From NCBI GenBank assembly GCA_036832975.1, contig DAITQM010000005.1, positions 1 to 64,000 on the forward strand: a stretch of DNA of 64,000 bases, written 5' to 3'. This document shows, piece by piece, positions 6,656 to 15,829 of the stretch. How positions within the stretch are numbered: position 1 is the stretch's first letter; each line of letters starts with the position of its first letter. The position numbers were made by a program, and so were the translations under genes. The notes under the pieces were generated by a model that was not told where the DNA came from, did no database searches, and saw only the letters and a list, made by a program, of their open reading frames with translations. Origin of the DNA: DAITQM01 sp036832975 (GTDB lineage: Bacteria > Pseudomonadota > Gammaproteobacteria > Xanthomonadales > Wenzhouxiangellaceae).

Positions 6656-7356
6656 GCGATACTGCCGATACGCCTTTAATCCGCCTGCGCGGCGTGCGTA
6701 AATCATACTGCCGCGGCCGGGAAGTGATCGAGGTGCTGAACGACCTCGACCTCGATATCGAGCGTGGCGATTTTCTTGCCCTGATGGGGCCGTCGGGCTC
6801 CGGTAAGACCACGTTGCTCAATCTGCTCGGTGGCCTCGACCACCCCGACAGCGGCGCGATCGAGGTCGGCGGCGCCCGCCTCGATGGCATGAGCAATGCC
6901 GAATTGACCCGCTGGCGCGCCGCGCACGTCGGGTTTATCTTTCAGTTCTACAATTTGATGCCGGTGCTGAACGCCCGCCGGAACGTCGAGCTGCCGCTGC
7001 TGTTGACCCGTCTCGGGAGCGCCGAACGGCGGCGGCGGGCGATGATCGCGCTCGACCTTGTCGGCCTGGCCGAGCGCGCTGAGCACAAACCGCGCGAACT
7101 TTCCGGCGGTCAGGAACAGCGCGTCGCGATCGCCCGGGCGATCGTCGCCGACCCCGACCTTTTGGTTTGCGACGAACCGACCGGCGACCTCGACCGCGCC
7201 ACCGCCGACGAAATCCTGGGCCTGTTGCAGATTCTGAACCGCGACCACGGCAAGACCGTCATTATGGTGACACACGATCCGCAGGCGGCGAAATTCGCCC
7301 GCCGCATCCTGCACATCGACAAAGGCGTCCTGCAGGACGCCGGTAGCGTGGTATGA
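6652..7356 (+). CDS. ABC transporter ATPase, MacB/LolD-like
   Basis: This 234-aa ATPase powers the exporter encoded by its neighbours. It has the Walker A motif GPSGSGKTT (residues 46-54), the Q-loop FIFQFYNLMP, the signature LSGGQEQRVAIARA and the Walker B LLVCDEPTGDLD. The D-loop and the switch histidine in MVTHDPQ are also present. FQFYNLMPVLNA is typical of the MacB/LolD/FtsE group, whose partners are FtsX-type permeases. Those permeases are the next two genes, each joined by overlapping start and stop codons, so four genes form one translation-coupled operon. Confidence 0.93.
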   Translation: MSDTADTPLIRLRGVRKSYCRGREVIEVLNDLDLDIERGDFLALMGPSGSGKTTLLNLLGGLDHPDSGAIEVGGARLDGMSNAELTRWRAAHVGFIFQFYNLMPVLNARRNVELPLLLTRLGSAERRRRAMIALDLVGLAERAEHKPRELSGGQEQRVAIARAIVADPDLLVCDEPTGDLDRATADEILGLLQILNRDHGKTVIMVTHDPQAAKFARRILHIDKGVLQDAGSVV

Positions 7357-8522
7357 ATCTGCCGTCATTCGTCGTCGCCAACCTTTTCCGGCGCAAGACG
7401 CGCACGTTGTTGACGCTCGCCTCGCTGGCCGCCGGGTTTTTGTTGTTCGGCCTTTTGCAAGCGGTGCAATTGGCGTTTGCGCGCGGCGTCGATCTTTCCG
7501 GCGACGACCGCTTGATCACCCAGGGACGGTATTCGTTCACCGAGATATTGCCGATCAGTTACCGGGCGCAGATCGCCGCCGTACCGGGCGTCGAACTCGT
7601 GACCCACGCCCAATGGTTCGGCGGCTATTACCAGAAGCAGAGCAACTTCTTTCCGAATTTCGCCGTCGCTCCGGAAAGTTATCTCGATATGTATCCCGAA
7701 TTCTTGATCGCCCCCGACCAACGCGCGGCCTTCATCGCGACCCGCGACGGGGCCATCGCCGGACGCTCGCTGGCGGCCCGTTTCGGCTGGCGGATCGGCG
7801 AGAGGATCCCGATTATGGCGACGATCTGGCCGCGTACCGGCGGCGCGCTGGATTGGAGTTTTCAGTTGGTCGGCTTGATCGAAGGCCGCGACGAGACGGC
7901 GCGCAGCCAGGAAGGTATGCTCCTTTTCCACCATGATTATTTCGACGAAGCGCGGCAATTCGCCAAGGGCACGACCGGCATCTACATCACCAAAATCGCG
8001 CGCCCGGAACTTGCCGATCAGGTCGCCGCCGAGATCGACAAGCGCTTTCGCAATTCGCCGAACGAAACGAAAACCGGCCCGGAAAAGGCGTTCAATCAAT
8101 CGTTCATCAAGCAGATCGGCGATATCGGGATGATGATTGCGATCGTCCTCAGCGCGGTGTTTTTCACGCTGCTGTTGCTCACCGCCAACACGATGTCGCA
8201 GGCGGTGCGCGAGCGCACCGCGGAACTGGCGATCTTGAAAACCATCGGCTTCGGCAATGGGCGCATTCTCGGCATGGTGCTCGGCGAGGCGCTGCTGTTG
8301 TGCCTGCTCGGGGCGCTCGCCGGGCTCGCCTTGACGGCGGCGATCATGCCGGGCCTGGCGGCGGCGGTGGCCACCTGGTTTCCGGGCCTCGGCCTCGCCG
8401 CGGCGACCTGGATCGAGGGTCTGGCGATCGCTGCGTTGCTCGCCGCCGCGATCGGTTTACCGCCGGCGATCGCCGCTTCGCGTTTGACCATCGTTGCGGC
8501 GCTGGGCCGGAAGATCGTTTGA
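7353..8522 (+). CDS. ABC transporter permease, FtsX/MacB family (first of two)
   Basis: This 389-aa inner-membrane protein has the FtsX plan. There is one membrane segment near residues 17-35 (LASLAAGFLLFGLLQ), then a periplasmic domain of about 230 residues. Three C-terminal segments cluster around residues 260-285, 310-335 and 350-375. The SQAVRERTAELAILKTIGF motif before the second cluster is the hallmark of FtsX-like domains. The gene starts inside the ATPase stop, and its own stop overlaps the next permease start by one base. Paired with the second permease, it would form a heterodimer around two copies of the ATPase. Confidence 0.9.
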   Translation: MNLPSFVVANLFRRKTRTLLTLASLAAGFLLFGLLQAVQLAFARGVDLSGDDRLITQGRYSFTEILPISYRAQIAAVPGVELVTHAQWFGGYYQKQSNFFPNFAVAPESYLDMYPEFLIAPDQRAAFIATRDGAIAGRSLAARFGWRIGERIPIMATIWPRTGGALDWSFQLVGLIEGRDETARSQEGMLLFHHDYFDEARQFAKGTTGIYITKIARPELADQVAAEIDKRFRNSPNETKTGPEKAFNQSFIKQIGDIGMMIAIVLSAVFFTLLLLTANTMSQAVRERTAELAILKTIGFGNGRILGMVLGEALLLCLLGALAGLALTAAIMPGLAAAVATWFPGLGLAAATWIEGLAIAALLAAAIGLPPAIAASRLTIVAALGRKIV

Positions 8523-9721
8523 TGTCCATGCTCCTGACCCTGCCGGCCCGTATGTTCGCCGTGGCGCGCTTGAGTCTGTTGACCATCCCGCAGCGTCTCG
8601 GCACGTCGCTGGTGATTGTCGTCGGTATCGCCGGTGTGGTGGCGATGCTGGTCGCGATGCTGGCGATGGCCGATGGTTTCCGCCAGACACTGTCGCGCAC
8701 CGGCCATGCGGAGCGGATCATCGTCGTGCGCGGCGGCAGCGATAACGAACTGGCGAGCGGCTTGAGCCGCGAGCAGGCCGATATCGTCCTCCAGTCCGCG
8801 GGGCTGCGGCGGGACGATGCAGGCCTGCCGCTGGCCTCGCCCGAGTTGTATTTCCTGGCCGAACTGCGGACACGCGGCGAGCGCAATCCCTCGAATGTGC
8901 CGGTGCGGGCGGTCAGCGATCTGGCGTTTGCGGTCCGCCCGGAATGGCGTCTCGTCGAAGGCCGGCGTTTCCGGCCCGGCACCCGGGAAGTGATGATCGG
9001 CCGCGGCGCGGCCGGACAATTCGAACAGACTGCGCTCGGCGATTGGTTGCCGATTCGCGATGGCGACTGGCAGGTGGTTGGGATCTTCTCGACCGGCGGC
9101 GACGTGCACGAATCAGAACTGTGGGTCGATGCGCCGCTGGTCCAGGCGATTCTCAAACGCAGCGGTGTGAGTTCGGTTACCGCGGTGCTGGATTCGGCCA
9201 CCGACTTCGACGATTTCGCCGCCCGCCTGACGAGCGACCCGCGGCTGACCGTCAAGGTGCAAAGGCAGAACGAATACTACGCCGGCCAATCGGCGGCACT
9301 CACTGCCTTCATCAAAGGTCTCGGATACACGATCACCGCGATCATGGCGATCGGCGCGATTTTCGCGGCGCTCAATACGATGTACAGCGCGGTTGCGGCG
9401 CGCCGGGTCGAAATCGCGACGCTGCGGGCCCTCGGCTTCGGCGGCGGAGCGGTGGCCGGCGGCGTTCTGCTCGAAGCGCTGCTGCTGGCGGCGCTCGGAG
9501 CGCTGGCCGGTATGGCCGTGGCCTGGCTGGCGTTCAACGGCATGACGGTCTCGACGCTTAATTTCCAGACCTTCTCCCAGGTCGCTTTTGCCTTCCGGGT
9601 GACGCCCGGCGCATTGCTGCAAGGAGCAGTCGGCGCCTTGGCGATTGGCTTGTTCGGCGGCTTGCTGCCGGCCTGGCGCGCCGCCCGTGCGCCGTTGACC
9701 GGCGCGCTGCGCTCCGGGTAG
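8522..9721 (+). CDS. ABC transporter permease, FtsX/MacB family (second of two)
   Basis: This 399-aa permease is a paralogue of the previous one, with the same plan. There is an N-terminal segment (SLVIVVGIAGVVAMLVAMLA), a large periplasmic domain, then NTMYSAVAARRVEIATLRALGF and three C-terminal membrane segments. The frame stays open further upstream, but the ATG at 8522 overlaps the previous stop (TGATG) and gives a normal family N-terminus. Two distinct permeases with one ATPase and one adaptor differ from classical MacB, where ATPase and permease are fused. Macrolide, peptide or lipid substrates are possible; none is shown. Confidence 0.9.
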   Translation: MSMLLTLPARMFAVARLSLLTIPQRLGTSLVIVVGIAGVVAMLVAMLAMADGFRQTLSRTGHAERIIVVRGGSDNELASGLSREQADIVLQSAGLRRDDAGLPLASPELYFLAELRTRGERNPSNVPVRAVSDLAFAVRPEWRLVEGRRFRPGTREVMIGRGAAGQFEQTALGDWLPIRDGDWQVVGIFSTGGDVHESELWVDAPLVQAILKRSGVSSVTAVLDSATDFDDFAARLTSDPRLTVKVQRQNEYYAGQSAALTAFIKGLGYTITAIMAIGAIFAALNTMYSAVAARRVEIATLRALGFGGGAVAGGVLLEALLLAALGALAGMAVAWLAFNGMTVSTLNFQTFSQVAFAFRVTPGALLQGAVGALAIGLFGGLLPAWRAARAPLTGALRSG

Positions 9722-9725
9722 CCGG

Positions 9726-10412
9726 GTGGGTACAGCGTGGCGGGATTTGCCCGCCGGCGATACACGGGCCTTGTTGATCGGCGCGATCGGCTATCGCTTT
9801 GGGCAATCTCCAGAGACGCGCCTGGCCGAGATTCGAGCCGACCGCATGGGTTATGCGCGGCGTTTCATCCGGATGGCGCGCGTCACGCGGTGCGATCGGG
9901 TGCTCGAGATCGGTTCCGGTCTGGGTTTCGGAACGCGGGCATTTTCATCGGCGGCACACAGTATCGTCGCCACTGACATTTCTCCCGCCTACTTGGCTTA
10001 TGCGGCGCGCGAATGCAGCGACCTCGGCAATGTGCGATTCGAGTTGATCGCCAACGGTGATTTCACTTCTTTTCCACCGGCGGCGGTCGACGTCGTTGTT
10101 GCGGTTTCAGTGTTTATTCACTTTAACCTATATGACATAGACCGTTATTTTGCCGAGTTGGCTCGCCTCGTTCGCCCGGGTGGCCGGGTTTGTTTCGATT
10201 TTGCCGATATGGACCGCTTGTTCCCGCGCTGGCGGAGCGGACGATTGGACGGCTCGTTTATCGAGCACGCCGCTCTCTATCGGGACAACCCACAGCAGCT
10301 TTTCTCGTTGCTGCAATGGAACTCGGCGTCCGGCATTCGCCGCATTGCCAGCCGCCATGGCTTTCGTTATCTCGACCGCCAATCGTTGCGCTTGTTGTTT
10401 CAGCGACGATAG
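9726..10412 (+). CDS. Class I SAM-dependent methyltransferase
   Basis: This 228-aa protein has a Rossmann methyltransferase fold. The SAM motif VLEIGSGLGFGTRA is near residues 59-72, IVATDISPAYL follows, and VDVVVAVSVFIHF is the usual fourth motif. LARLVRPGGRVCFDF marks the post-core strand. The start is uncertain: a GTG at 9726 lies four bases after the exporter stop, and an ATG at 9846 would shorten the protein. It may be the last gene of the exporter operon. It converges on rluB with a 13-base overlap. The substrate is unknown; a role in modifying the exported compound is only a guess. Confidence 0.8.
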   Translation: MGTAWRDLPAGDTRALLIGAIGYRFGQSPETRLAEIRADRMGYARRFIRMARVTRCDRVLEIGSGLGFGTRAFSSAAHSIVATDISPAYLAYAARECSDLGNVRFELIANGDFTSFPPAAVDVVVAVSVFIHFNLYDIDRYFAELARLVRPGGRVCFDFADMDRLFPRWRSGRLDGSFIEHAALYRDNPQQLFSLLQWNSASGIRRIASRHGFRYLDRQSLRLLFQRR

Positions 10413-11299
10413 GGTTTTATAGTGAATTTTTCGGCGGTCAGGATCAATTCCGCCGGGAGCGGCGGCAGGCCGACGTCTTCGCGCAGCACGCGGTGGTCTT
10501 TCGCCGTCAATTCGCGGTATTCGCCGGCCCGTAGACGGCCGAGGTGCACGGCGCCGTAACGCACCCGTTTCAGGCGGCTGACGGTGAAACCGAGTGCTTC
10601 CCACAGCCGCCTGACCTCGCGGTTGCGCCCTTCGAACAGCACGAGGTAAAACCAGCGATTTCGGCCGTCGCCAGCGCCCGGCTGGATGTCACTGACCCGC
10701 GCCGGGCCGTCGTCGAGCATGACGCCGCTTTTCAACTGTTCCAGATGCTCGGGCTGGACGTCGCCGTGCACTCGACACACATATTCCCGATCGACGCCGC
10801 CGGATGGGTGCATCATGGCGTTCGCCAGTTCGCCGTCGGTGGTCAGCAGCAAAAGACCGGTGGTGTTGATATCGAGCCGGCCGATGCTGATCCAGCGGCC
10901 GTCGCCGGCTGGCGGCAGGCGATCGAAAACGGTTGGTCTGCCCTGCGGATCGGCGCGGCTGGTGACGACGCCGGCCGGTTTGTTGTAAACCAGCGTGCGC
11001 GCCGCGGCCGGCGCCGCCGTGACACGATAGTCGCGGTCGAAAAGCCGGACCCGGTCGCCGCTTCCGACCCGCGTGCCGGGCACCGCCGGCCGGCCGTTGA
11101 CCTGGACGTTGCCGGCGGCGATCCATTCATCGAGCTTGCGCCGGGCGCCGAGACCGGCGGCGGCCATGACTTTCTGCAAACGCTGCGCGGGGAGGTTGAC
11201 GGCCGCGGGTTCAGCGGCGCGGCGGGCCTTCGTCGCCCGGTTCGCCGTCTCCGTTTGACTGTGGCGCGTTCTTCTCGGCGGTGCCGTCGAGGTCGTCAT
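10400..11299 (-). CDS. rluB: 23S rRNA pseudouridine synthase RluB
   Basis: RluB isomerises U2605 of 23S rRNA to pseudouridine. An S4 RNA-binding domain (RLQKVMAAAGLGARRKLDEW to VNGRPAVPGTRVG) is followed by the catalytic domain. Its motif GRLDINTTGLLLLTTDG contains the catalytic Asp. NRWFYLVLFEGRNREVRRLWEAL and LKRVRYG are the conserved RluB/RsuA-type motifs. The frame is open back to 11533 with a basic Pro/Arg/Lys-rich extension that overlaps the acidic tail of scpB. I place the start at ATG 11299, which gives an 89-base overlap and has a G-rich run upstream. ATG 11338 is also possible. Confidence 0.85.
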   Translation of the reverse strand: MTTSTAPPRRTRHSQTETANRATKARRAAEPAAVNLPAQRLQKVMAAAGLGARRKLDEWIAAGNVQVNGRPAVPGTRVGSGDRVRLFDRDYRVTAAPAAARTLVYNKPAGVVTSRADPQGRPTVFDRLPPAGDGRWISIGRLDINTTGLLLLTTDGELANAMMHPSGGVDREYVCRVHGDVQPEHLEQLKSGVMLDDGPARVSDIQPGAGDGRNRWFYLVLFEGRNREVRRLWEALGFTVSRLKRVRYGAVHLGRLRAGEYRELTAKDHRVLREDVGLPPLPAELILTAEKFTIKPYRR

Positions 11300-12224
11300 C
11301 CCCTGCGTCCCCCGCCGTTTCGCTGCGTTCTGTTGCATTGTCTTCGCCGCTGATTTGGCCGGCGCTACAGCGATCGTCGTCTTCGCGGGTTTCGCCGGCG
11401 CCGGAGTTTTCGGCGGCGGCCGGCGACTCGGATTCAGCGGCTTGCGGCTCGCCGTCCTGGCCGGCCGTTCGGTTTTCAGTTTCAGGGTCATCGTCATCAC
11501 CGTTGGCGGCGCGCGCGGGCGGTTGTGCCGCACCAGGTTCGCCGAGATCGAGTTCAGGTTCGATCTCGTCGAGTTCCACGATTTCGGCCAGCGGCGGCAG
11601 TTCGCTCAAGGCCTTGATATTGAGGTCGTCGAGAAACGTCCGGGTCGTACCATAGAGCGCCGGTTTGCCGGGCAGGTCGCGGTGGCCGACGACGCGGATC
11701 CAGTCGCGCTCCTCGAGTGTCCGGATGATCTGCGTGCTGACCGAGACGCCGCGGACGTTTTCGATTTCGCCGCGCGTGATCGGTTGGCGGTAGGCCACCA
11801 GGGCAAGAGTTTCGAGCAGGGCCCGGGAATAGCGCGGCGGGCGCTCCTGCCACAGGGGGGCGAGCGCCGGATAGACGGCGCGTCGGATCTGATAACGCCA
11901 GCCGCTGGCCACTTCGACAAGTTCGAGGCCGCGGCCGCGGGTCTCGTCGATCAATTCTGCCAGCATCGCGGCCAATTCCTCGGTCCGCGGCGCGTCCTCG
12001 CCGGGAAACAGCTCAGCCAGTTGTTTCAGGGTCAGCGGTTGGCCGGCGGCGAGCAGCGCCGCTTCGACGATCGCTTTCGGTGCCACTTGAGCGTGGCGCC
12101 AGGCCGCCGGCGCATGGCTGACAACCGTGCCTAAATCCCCGCTCTCCGGCTGTTCGGTTGCCACTTCCAGTACCGCGCTTCGGGTTTCAGGGGCCGCACT
12201 CGATTCGTTTATCTCGTCGTTCAT
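11211..12224 (-). CDS. scpB: Segregation and condensation protein B
   Basis: ScpB is the winged-helix kleisin partner of the SMC-ScpAB condensin-like complex, which helps chromosome segregation. The core spans about residues 45-190: AIVEAALLAAGQPLTLKQLA, YRQPITRGEIENVRGV and the ending LPGKPALYGTTRTFLDDLNI are typical. The 337 aa are well above the usual 180-220. The extra length is an N-terminal extension of about 45 residues and an acidic, low-complexity C-terminal tail of about 120 residues. The tail is encoded partly on the same DNA as the basic N-terminus of RluB, in a different frame. It sits 13 bases after scpA in a conserved scpA-scpB-rluB order. Confidence 0.92.
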   Translation of the reverse strand: MNDEINESSAAPETRSAVLEVATEQPESGDLGTVVSHAPAAWRHAQVAPKAIVEAALLAAGQPLTLKQLAELFPGEDAPRTEELAAMLAELIDETRGRGLELVEVASGWRYQIRRAVYPALAPLWQERPPRYSRALLETLALVAYRQPITRGEIENVRGVSVSTQIIRTLEERDWIRVVGHRDLPGKPALYGTTRTFLDDLNIKALSELPPLAEIVELDEIEPELDLGEPGAAQPPARAANGDDDDPETENRTAGQDGEPQAAESESPAAAENSGAGETREDDDRCSAGQISGEDNATERSETAGDAGDDDLDGTAEKNAPQSNGDGEPGDEGPPRR

Positions 12225-12237
12225 GCGATGACGATGC

Positions 12238-13065
12238 TCATGAAGATTCGGCGGCCAGGGTACCCTGCGCCGCCCGTAAATAAATCCGGCCGAGGAATTC
12301 GCGCTGTACGACGTCGATCAGGCGTTCGCGCAGCAGTTCGAGCAGGGCCATGAACGACACGACCGCCCCCATCCGTCCTTCCTCGGCGTTGAACAACTCC
12401 TCGAACGCGACACTTTCCCGGCCTTTCAGCAGGGCCAACACCCGCGTCATCCGCTCGCGGACCGACAGGGCTTCGCGCTGCACTTGGTGGTGGGCATGCA
12501 GCTCGGCCCGCCTCATCACCTGGGCGAAGGCCAGCACCAATTCGCGCAGTTCGACCGTCGGCGGCTGGCGGACGGCCCGCCGGTCGTCGAGCGGAATGAC
12601 CAGCGGGGCGAAATCGCGGCCGCTGCGCGGCAGGGTATCGAGATCCTCAGCCGCCTGCTTGTAGCGTTCGTACTCTTGCAGCCGGCGGATCAGTTCGGCG
12701 CGTGGGTCGCTCTCGTCCTCGCCGCCGATTTCCGGCCGGGGCAGCAGCATGCGCGATTTGATTTCGGCGAGGATCGCGGCCATCACCAGATATTCCGCCG
12801 CCAGTTCGAGTTTGAGGTCCTGCATCAGCTCGATGTACTCGGTGTACTGGCGGGTGACCTCGGCCACCGGGATGTCGAGGATATCGAGATTCTGCCGGCG
12901 GATCAGATAGAGCAAAAGATCGAGCGGCCCCTCGAATGCTTCGAGAAATACCTCGAGCGCTTCGGGCGGAATGTAAAGGTCGTCCGGCAGCCGGGTCCAG
13001 GGTTGGCCGTGTACTTTGGCGAACGGGATTTCCGGCTGCTTGACCGGCGGGGCGGCGCTTGTCAT
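12238..13065 (-). CDS. scpA: Segregation and condensation protein A (kleisin)
   Basis: This 275-aa kleisin bridges the SMC heads and binds two ScpB molecules. The N-terminal domain contains the family motif FEGPLDLLLYLIRRQNLDILDIPVAEVTRQY near residues 43-75, of which DLLLYLIRRQ is diagnostic. It is followed by AAEYLVMAAILAEIKSRMLLP. The C-terminal winged helix carries VSFMALLELLRERLIDVVQ. The length is normal. The gene begins the scpA-scpB-rluB operon, 89 bases after the protease gene stop, and no clear promoter was seen in that gap. Confidence 0.94.
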   Translation of the reverse strand: MTSAAPPVKQPEIPFAKVHGQPWTRLPDDLYIPPEALEVFLEAFEGPLDLLLYLIRRQNLDILDIPVAEVTRQYTEYIELMQDLKLELAAEYLVMAAILAEIKSRMLLPRPEIGGEDESDPRAELIRRLQEYERYKQAAEDLDTLPRSGRDFAPLVIPLDDRRAVRQPPTVELRELVLAFAQVMRRAELHAHHQVQREALSVRERMTRVLALLKGRESVAFEELFNAEEGRMGAVVSFMALLELLRERLIDVVQREFLGRIYLRAAQGTLAAESS

Positions 13066-13154
13066 AAGCTCTTCATCATATCACGCAGCCGCGTCGTCGC
13101 AGTGCTCGTCCGAGATAGGCCAGCCCCGGGGACGAGCGGGCGGGCCGCCGGCGG

Positions 13155-14480
13155 TCAGCCGGACGACGGCGTCCGGTTGGCCATGACCATCGCCTTGAGC
13201 AGGCCGAAAGCGTGGCGCAGGGCGTAGTCCTCGCCTTCGGTCGTTTCCAGTACCGGCGGGGCGGTACCGGGTTCGACTTCGGCCGCCAGCGGTCGTTCGA
13301 GATCGGCTTCGCGGAAGGCCGGGGGCATGGCGATGACTTGAACGTCGGGAGTCTCAACGTCGGGGGTGATGCCTTCGAGTTGGATCGATCGGCCGCGCGG
13401 TGTGTAATAGCGTGCCGTCGTCAGGCGCAGGCCGCTGCCGTTGCGCAGCGGGAAGACGTTCTGCACCGATCCTTTGCCGAAGGTGCGGTGGCCGGCGATC
13501 AGGGCGCGGTGGTGATCTTGCAGGGCGCCGGCCATGATTTCGGCGGCCGAGGCCGATCCTTCATTGACCATCACGACCAGCGGCGTCGCCGAATCGATCA
13601 ATGTCGCCGGATCGGCGCTGAATTCCATGAAGGCTTCAGGGCTGCGGCCGCGGGTGCTGACGATCTGGCCGTGCTGGAGAAAATGATCGGCGCTGAGCAC
13701 CGCCGCTTCGAGGATGCCGCCGGGGTTGTTGCGCAGATCGATCAGCAGGCCGCGCAAGGGGCCGCTGTTGTCACTTTCGAGGCGGTGCAGTTCGGCGGCG
13801 AGTTGCGCGGCGGTGTTTTCCTGGAAGGTGGCGATACGCAGGTAGCCGTAGCCGGGTTCGAGCAGCCGGCCGTGGACGCTGGCGGTCTGCACGATTTCGC
13901 GTTCGAGGCGCACTTCCCGTTCCTGCTTGTCCGCCGGCCGGTAGAGACCGAGCGTGAGCGTGGTGCCCGGCAGGCCGCGGATCAGTCCGACCACCTCGCT
14001 GACGGTTCTGCCCTTGAGGGGTGCGCCGTCGACGGCGATGAGCCGTTCGCCGCTGGCGATCCCGGCGCGTGCCGCCGGGCTGCCATCGAGGGCGCTGATG
14101 ACGGTGAAAAAGCCATCGACGATCTGAAATTCGATGCCGATGCCGCCGTAACGACCGCTGGTTTGTTCGGCCATCGCGGCGTATTCCTCGGCACTCAACC
14201 ACTCGCTGTGCGGGTCGAGGCCGGCGAGCATGCCGCGCAAGGCGGCGTACAGCAGATCGCGGTCATCGACTTCATTGACGTAATACTGTTTGACGGCGCT
14301 CAACGCATCGGCGAAGGCCCGCAGATCGTCGAGCGTGACCTGCGGCTCGACAATCGGCCGCGGCACGGGCGGTTCCGGTGCGGTCGCGCCTTCTTGAGCG
14401 GTGCTTGGCGCGGCCCCCCACGGCAGCAGAAAAGACGCGCCGAGCAGTCGTAAAGCGAATAGGACGGTTAACCGTTGCAT
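13155..14480 (-). CDS. ctpA: Carboxyl-terminal processing protease, S41 family
   Basis: This 441-aa periplasmic serine protease has a signal peptide at residues 1-29 (MQRLTVLFALRLLGASFLLP, cut near TAQ-EG). An N-terminal helical domain is followed by a PDZ domain around residues 115-200 (YGGIGIEFQIVDG to RAGIASGERLIAVDG). The S41 core comes next. The catalytic Ser lies in NEGSASAAEI near residue 308, and the Lys 25 residues later in FGKGSVQN, the exact spacing of CtpA/Prc enzymes. The gene lies downstream of gpmI and envC in the order common in gammaproteobacteria, which suggests a link to septal cell-wall hydrolase control. Confidence 0.94.
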   Translation of the reverse strand: MQRLTVLFALRLLGASFLLPWGAAPSTAQEGATAPEPPVPRPIVEPQVTLDDLRAFADALSAVKQYYVNEVDDRDLLYAALRGMLAGLDPHSEWLSAEEYAAMAEQTSGRYGGIGIEFQIVDGFFTVISALDGSPAARAGIASGERLIAVDGAPLKGRTVSEVVGLIRGLPGTTLTLGLYRPADKQEREVRLEREIVQTASVHGRLLEPGYGYLRIATFQENTAAQLAAELHRLESDNSGPLRGLLIDLRNNPGGILEAAVLSADHFLQHGQIVSTRGRSPEAFMEFSADPATLIDSATPLVVMVNEGSASAAEIMAGALQDHHRALIAGHRTFGKGSVQNVFPLRNGSGLRLTTARYYTPRGRSIQLEGITPDVETPDVQVIAMPPAFREADLERPLAAEVEPGTAPPVLETTEGEDYALRHAFGLLKAMVMANRTPSSG

Positions 14481-14671
14481 GTACCGTTTCCGTGCGCTGA
14501 GGCGGGCTATGATAGTGGATGTCGCCCCTTGCGCGGTTGACCCACTTGCCCTTACTCGTCATTCCGGACTCGCCCGCTAGCCTATCGTGCGGGCCCAGGC
14601 GGGCGGAAATCACAAAATAGGAGGCATGGGAATAAGGATGGGGGAAAGCGTCCGGCTTGGGCGGTCGGGGG

Positions 14672-15829
14672 TTAACGGGGCTTCAACCAGGTCAGCGGAT
14701 CGATCGGCTCGCCGTCGTGCCGAAGTTCGAAATAAAAAGGTTCGCCGACGTTCCCTTCGCCGCCGGTCAGGGCGACCGGCTGCCCGCGATCGACCCAGTC
14801 ACCGGTGGCCGTGAGCAGGGCTTCAGTCTGGCCGTACAAGCTGAGGTATCCTTCACCGTGGTCGATGATCAACAGCAGGCCGTAGCCGCGCAGCCAGTCG
14901 GCGTAGGCTACCCGGCCGTGGGCGACGGCGCGGATTTCGTGTTCGGACGCGGCGCCGAGCCGGATTCCGGGTTCGAGGTCGCTGCCGGTGCGGCGCATGA
15001 CCTGGGCGCTGACCGGCCAGTCGAGTTGACCGCGCAGAGCAGCGAACGGCCGCGCCAAGTCGTCCGGAATATCGGCGAGGATGTCGTGCAGTCGGCTGAG
15101 CAGTTTTTCGAGGTCGGCACGGTTGGCGTGCAGTTCGGTCAAGCGCGCCGCCATGCCGGCCAGCGCGGCCTCGAGGCGGGCCAACACCTGCCGGCGCTCA
15201 TCGTAGGCGTCGCGGCGGGCCGCGAGCCGGGTGGAGCGTTGCTGTAATTCGCTGCCGAGGCGTGCCTCCTGGTCGCGCTGTTCGCTTTCGATCGCCGCCA
15301 GCCGCCGCCGTTCTTCGTCGACCTCTCCGATCGCGGCCAGATAGGCGCGGCTGAAGTAATCGTGATAAGCCATGTTTCGCTGCCACAGCCCGGGATCCTC
15401 GATATTGAGCAGCATCTTCAAGCGCGACTGGCGCCCCATCCGGTAGGCGGTCGAAAGCTGCGCCGCCAGGGATTCGTGTAACTGACCTAAACGAGCGACC
15501 GCCTCGTCTTTTTGCTGGCCGAGCGCCGCCAGCCGCCGGCGAAGCGCGGCGATCGTGGCGTCGAGTTCGTGCACTTCGGCGGTCAAACCGCCGATCGCCG
15601 TTTCCAGATCACGCAGTTCCCGGTGCACGGCGCGGCGTTGGGCGTTACCGCTGTCGCGGGCCGCCTGGACCTCGACCAATTGGCGCTGCACCGCCTCAAG
15701 ACGGCGGCGAATGTCGTTCTCGTCGTCGCTGGCCGGGTGGAGGTCGCCGCCGCTGAAAAGCAATAGCAGCAGCCAGAACAGGCGACCTGCTTTGAGCGAC
15801 GGGCGCAACAAGACGCAATCTCCGATCAT
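14672..15829 (-). CDS. envC: Murein hydrolase activator EnvC (degenerate LytM domain)
   Basis: EnvC activates septal amidases from the periplasm during division. The 385-aa product has a hydrophobic N-terminus (AGRLFWLLLLLFSGG) and a long coiled coil over about residues 35-235, rich in Ala, Glu, Arg and Leu. A C-terminal LytM/M23 domain starts near residue 265. The active-site motifs are degenerate: YLSLYGQ stands where active enzymes have a HxH-type region, and the final motif reads YFELRHDG. The domain is therefore probably regulatory, as in E. coli EnvC. The start codon overlaps the gpmI stop (ATGA). Confidence 0.88.
   Translation of the reverse strand: MIGDCVLLRPSLKAGRLFWLLLLLFSGGDLHPASDDENDIRRRLEAVQRQLVEVQAARDSGNAQRRAVHRELRDLETAIGGLTAEVHELDATIAALRRRLAALGQQKDEAVARLGQLHESLAAQLSTAYRMGRQSRLKMLLNIEDPGLWQRNMAYHDYFSRAYLAAIGEVDEERRRLAAIESEQRDQEARLGSELQQRSTRLAARRDAYDERRQVLARLEAALAGMAARLTELHANRADLEKLLSRLHDILADIPDDLARPFAALRGQLDWPVSAQVMRRTGSDLEPGIRLGAASEHEIRAVAHGRVAYADWLRGYGLLLIIDHGEGYLSLYGQTEALLTATGDWVDRGQPVALTGGEGNVGEPFYFELRHDGEPIDPLTWLKPR

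Noticed and set aside
14672..15829. Active M23 endopeptidase
   Set aside because: The zinc-binding His residues are not at the expected positions, so a regulatory EnvC is the better call.
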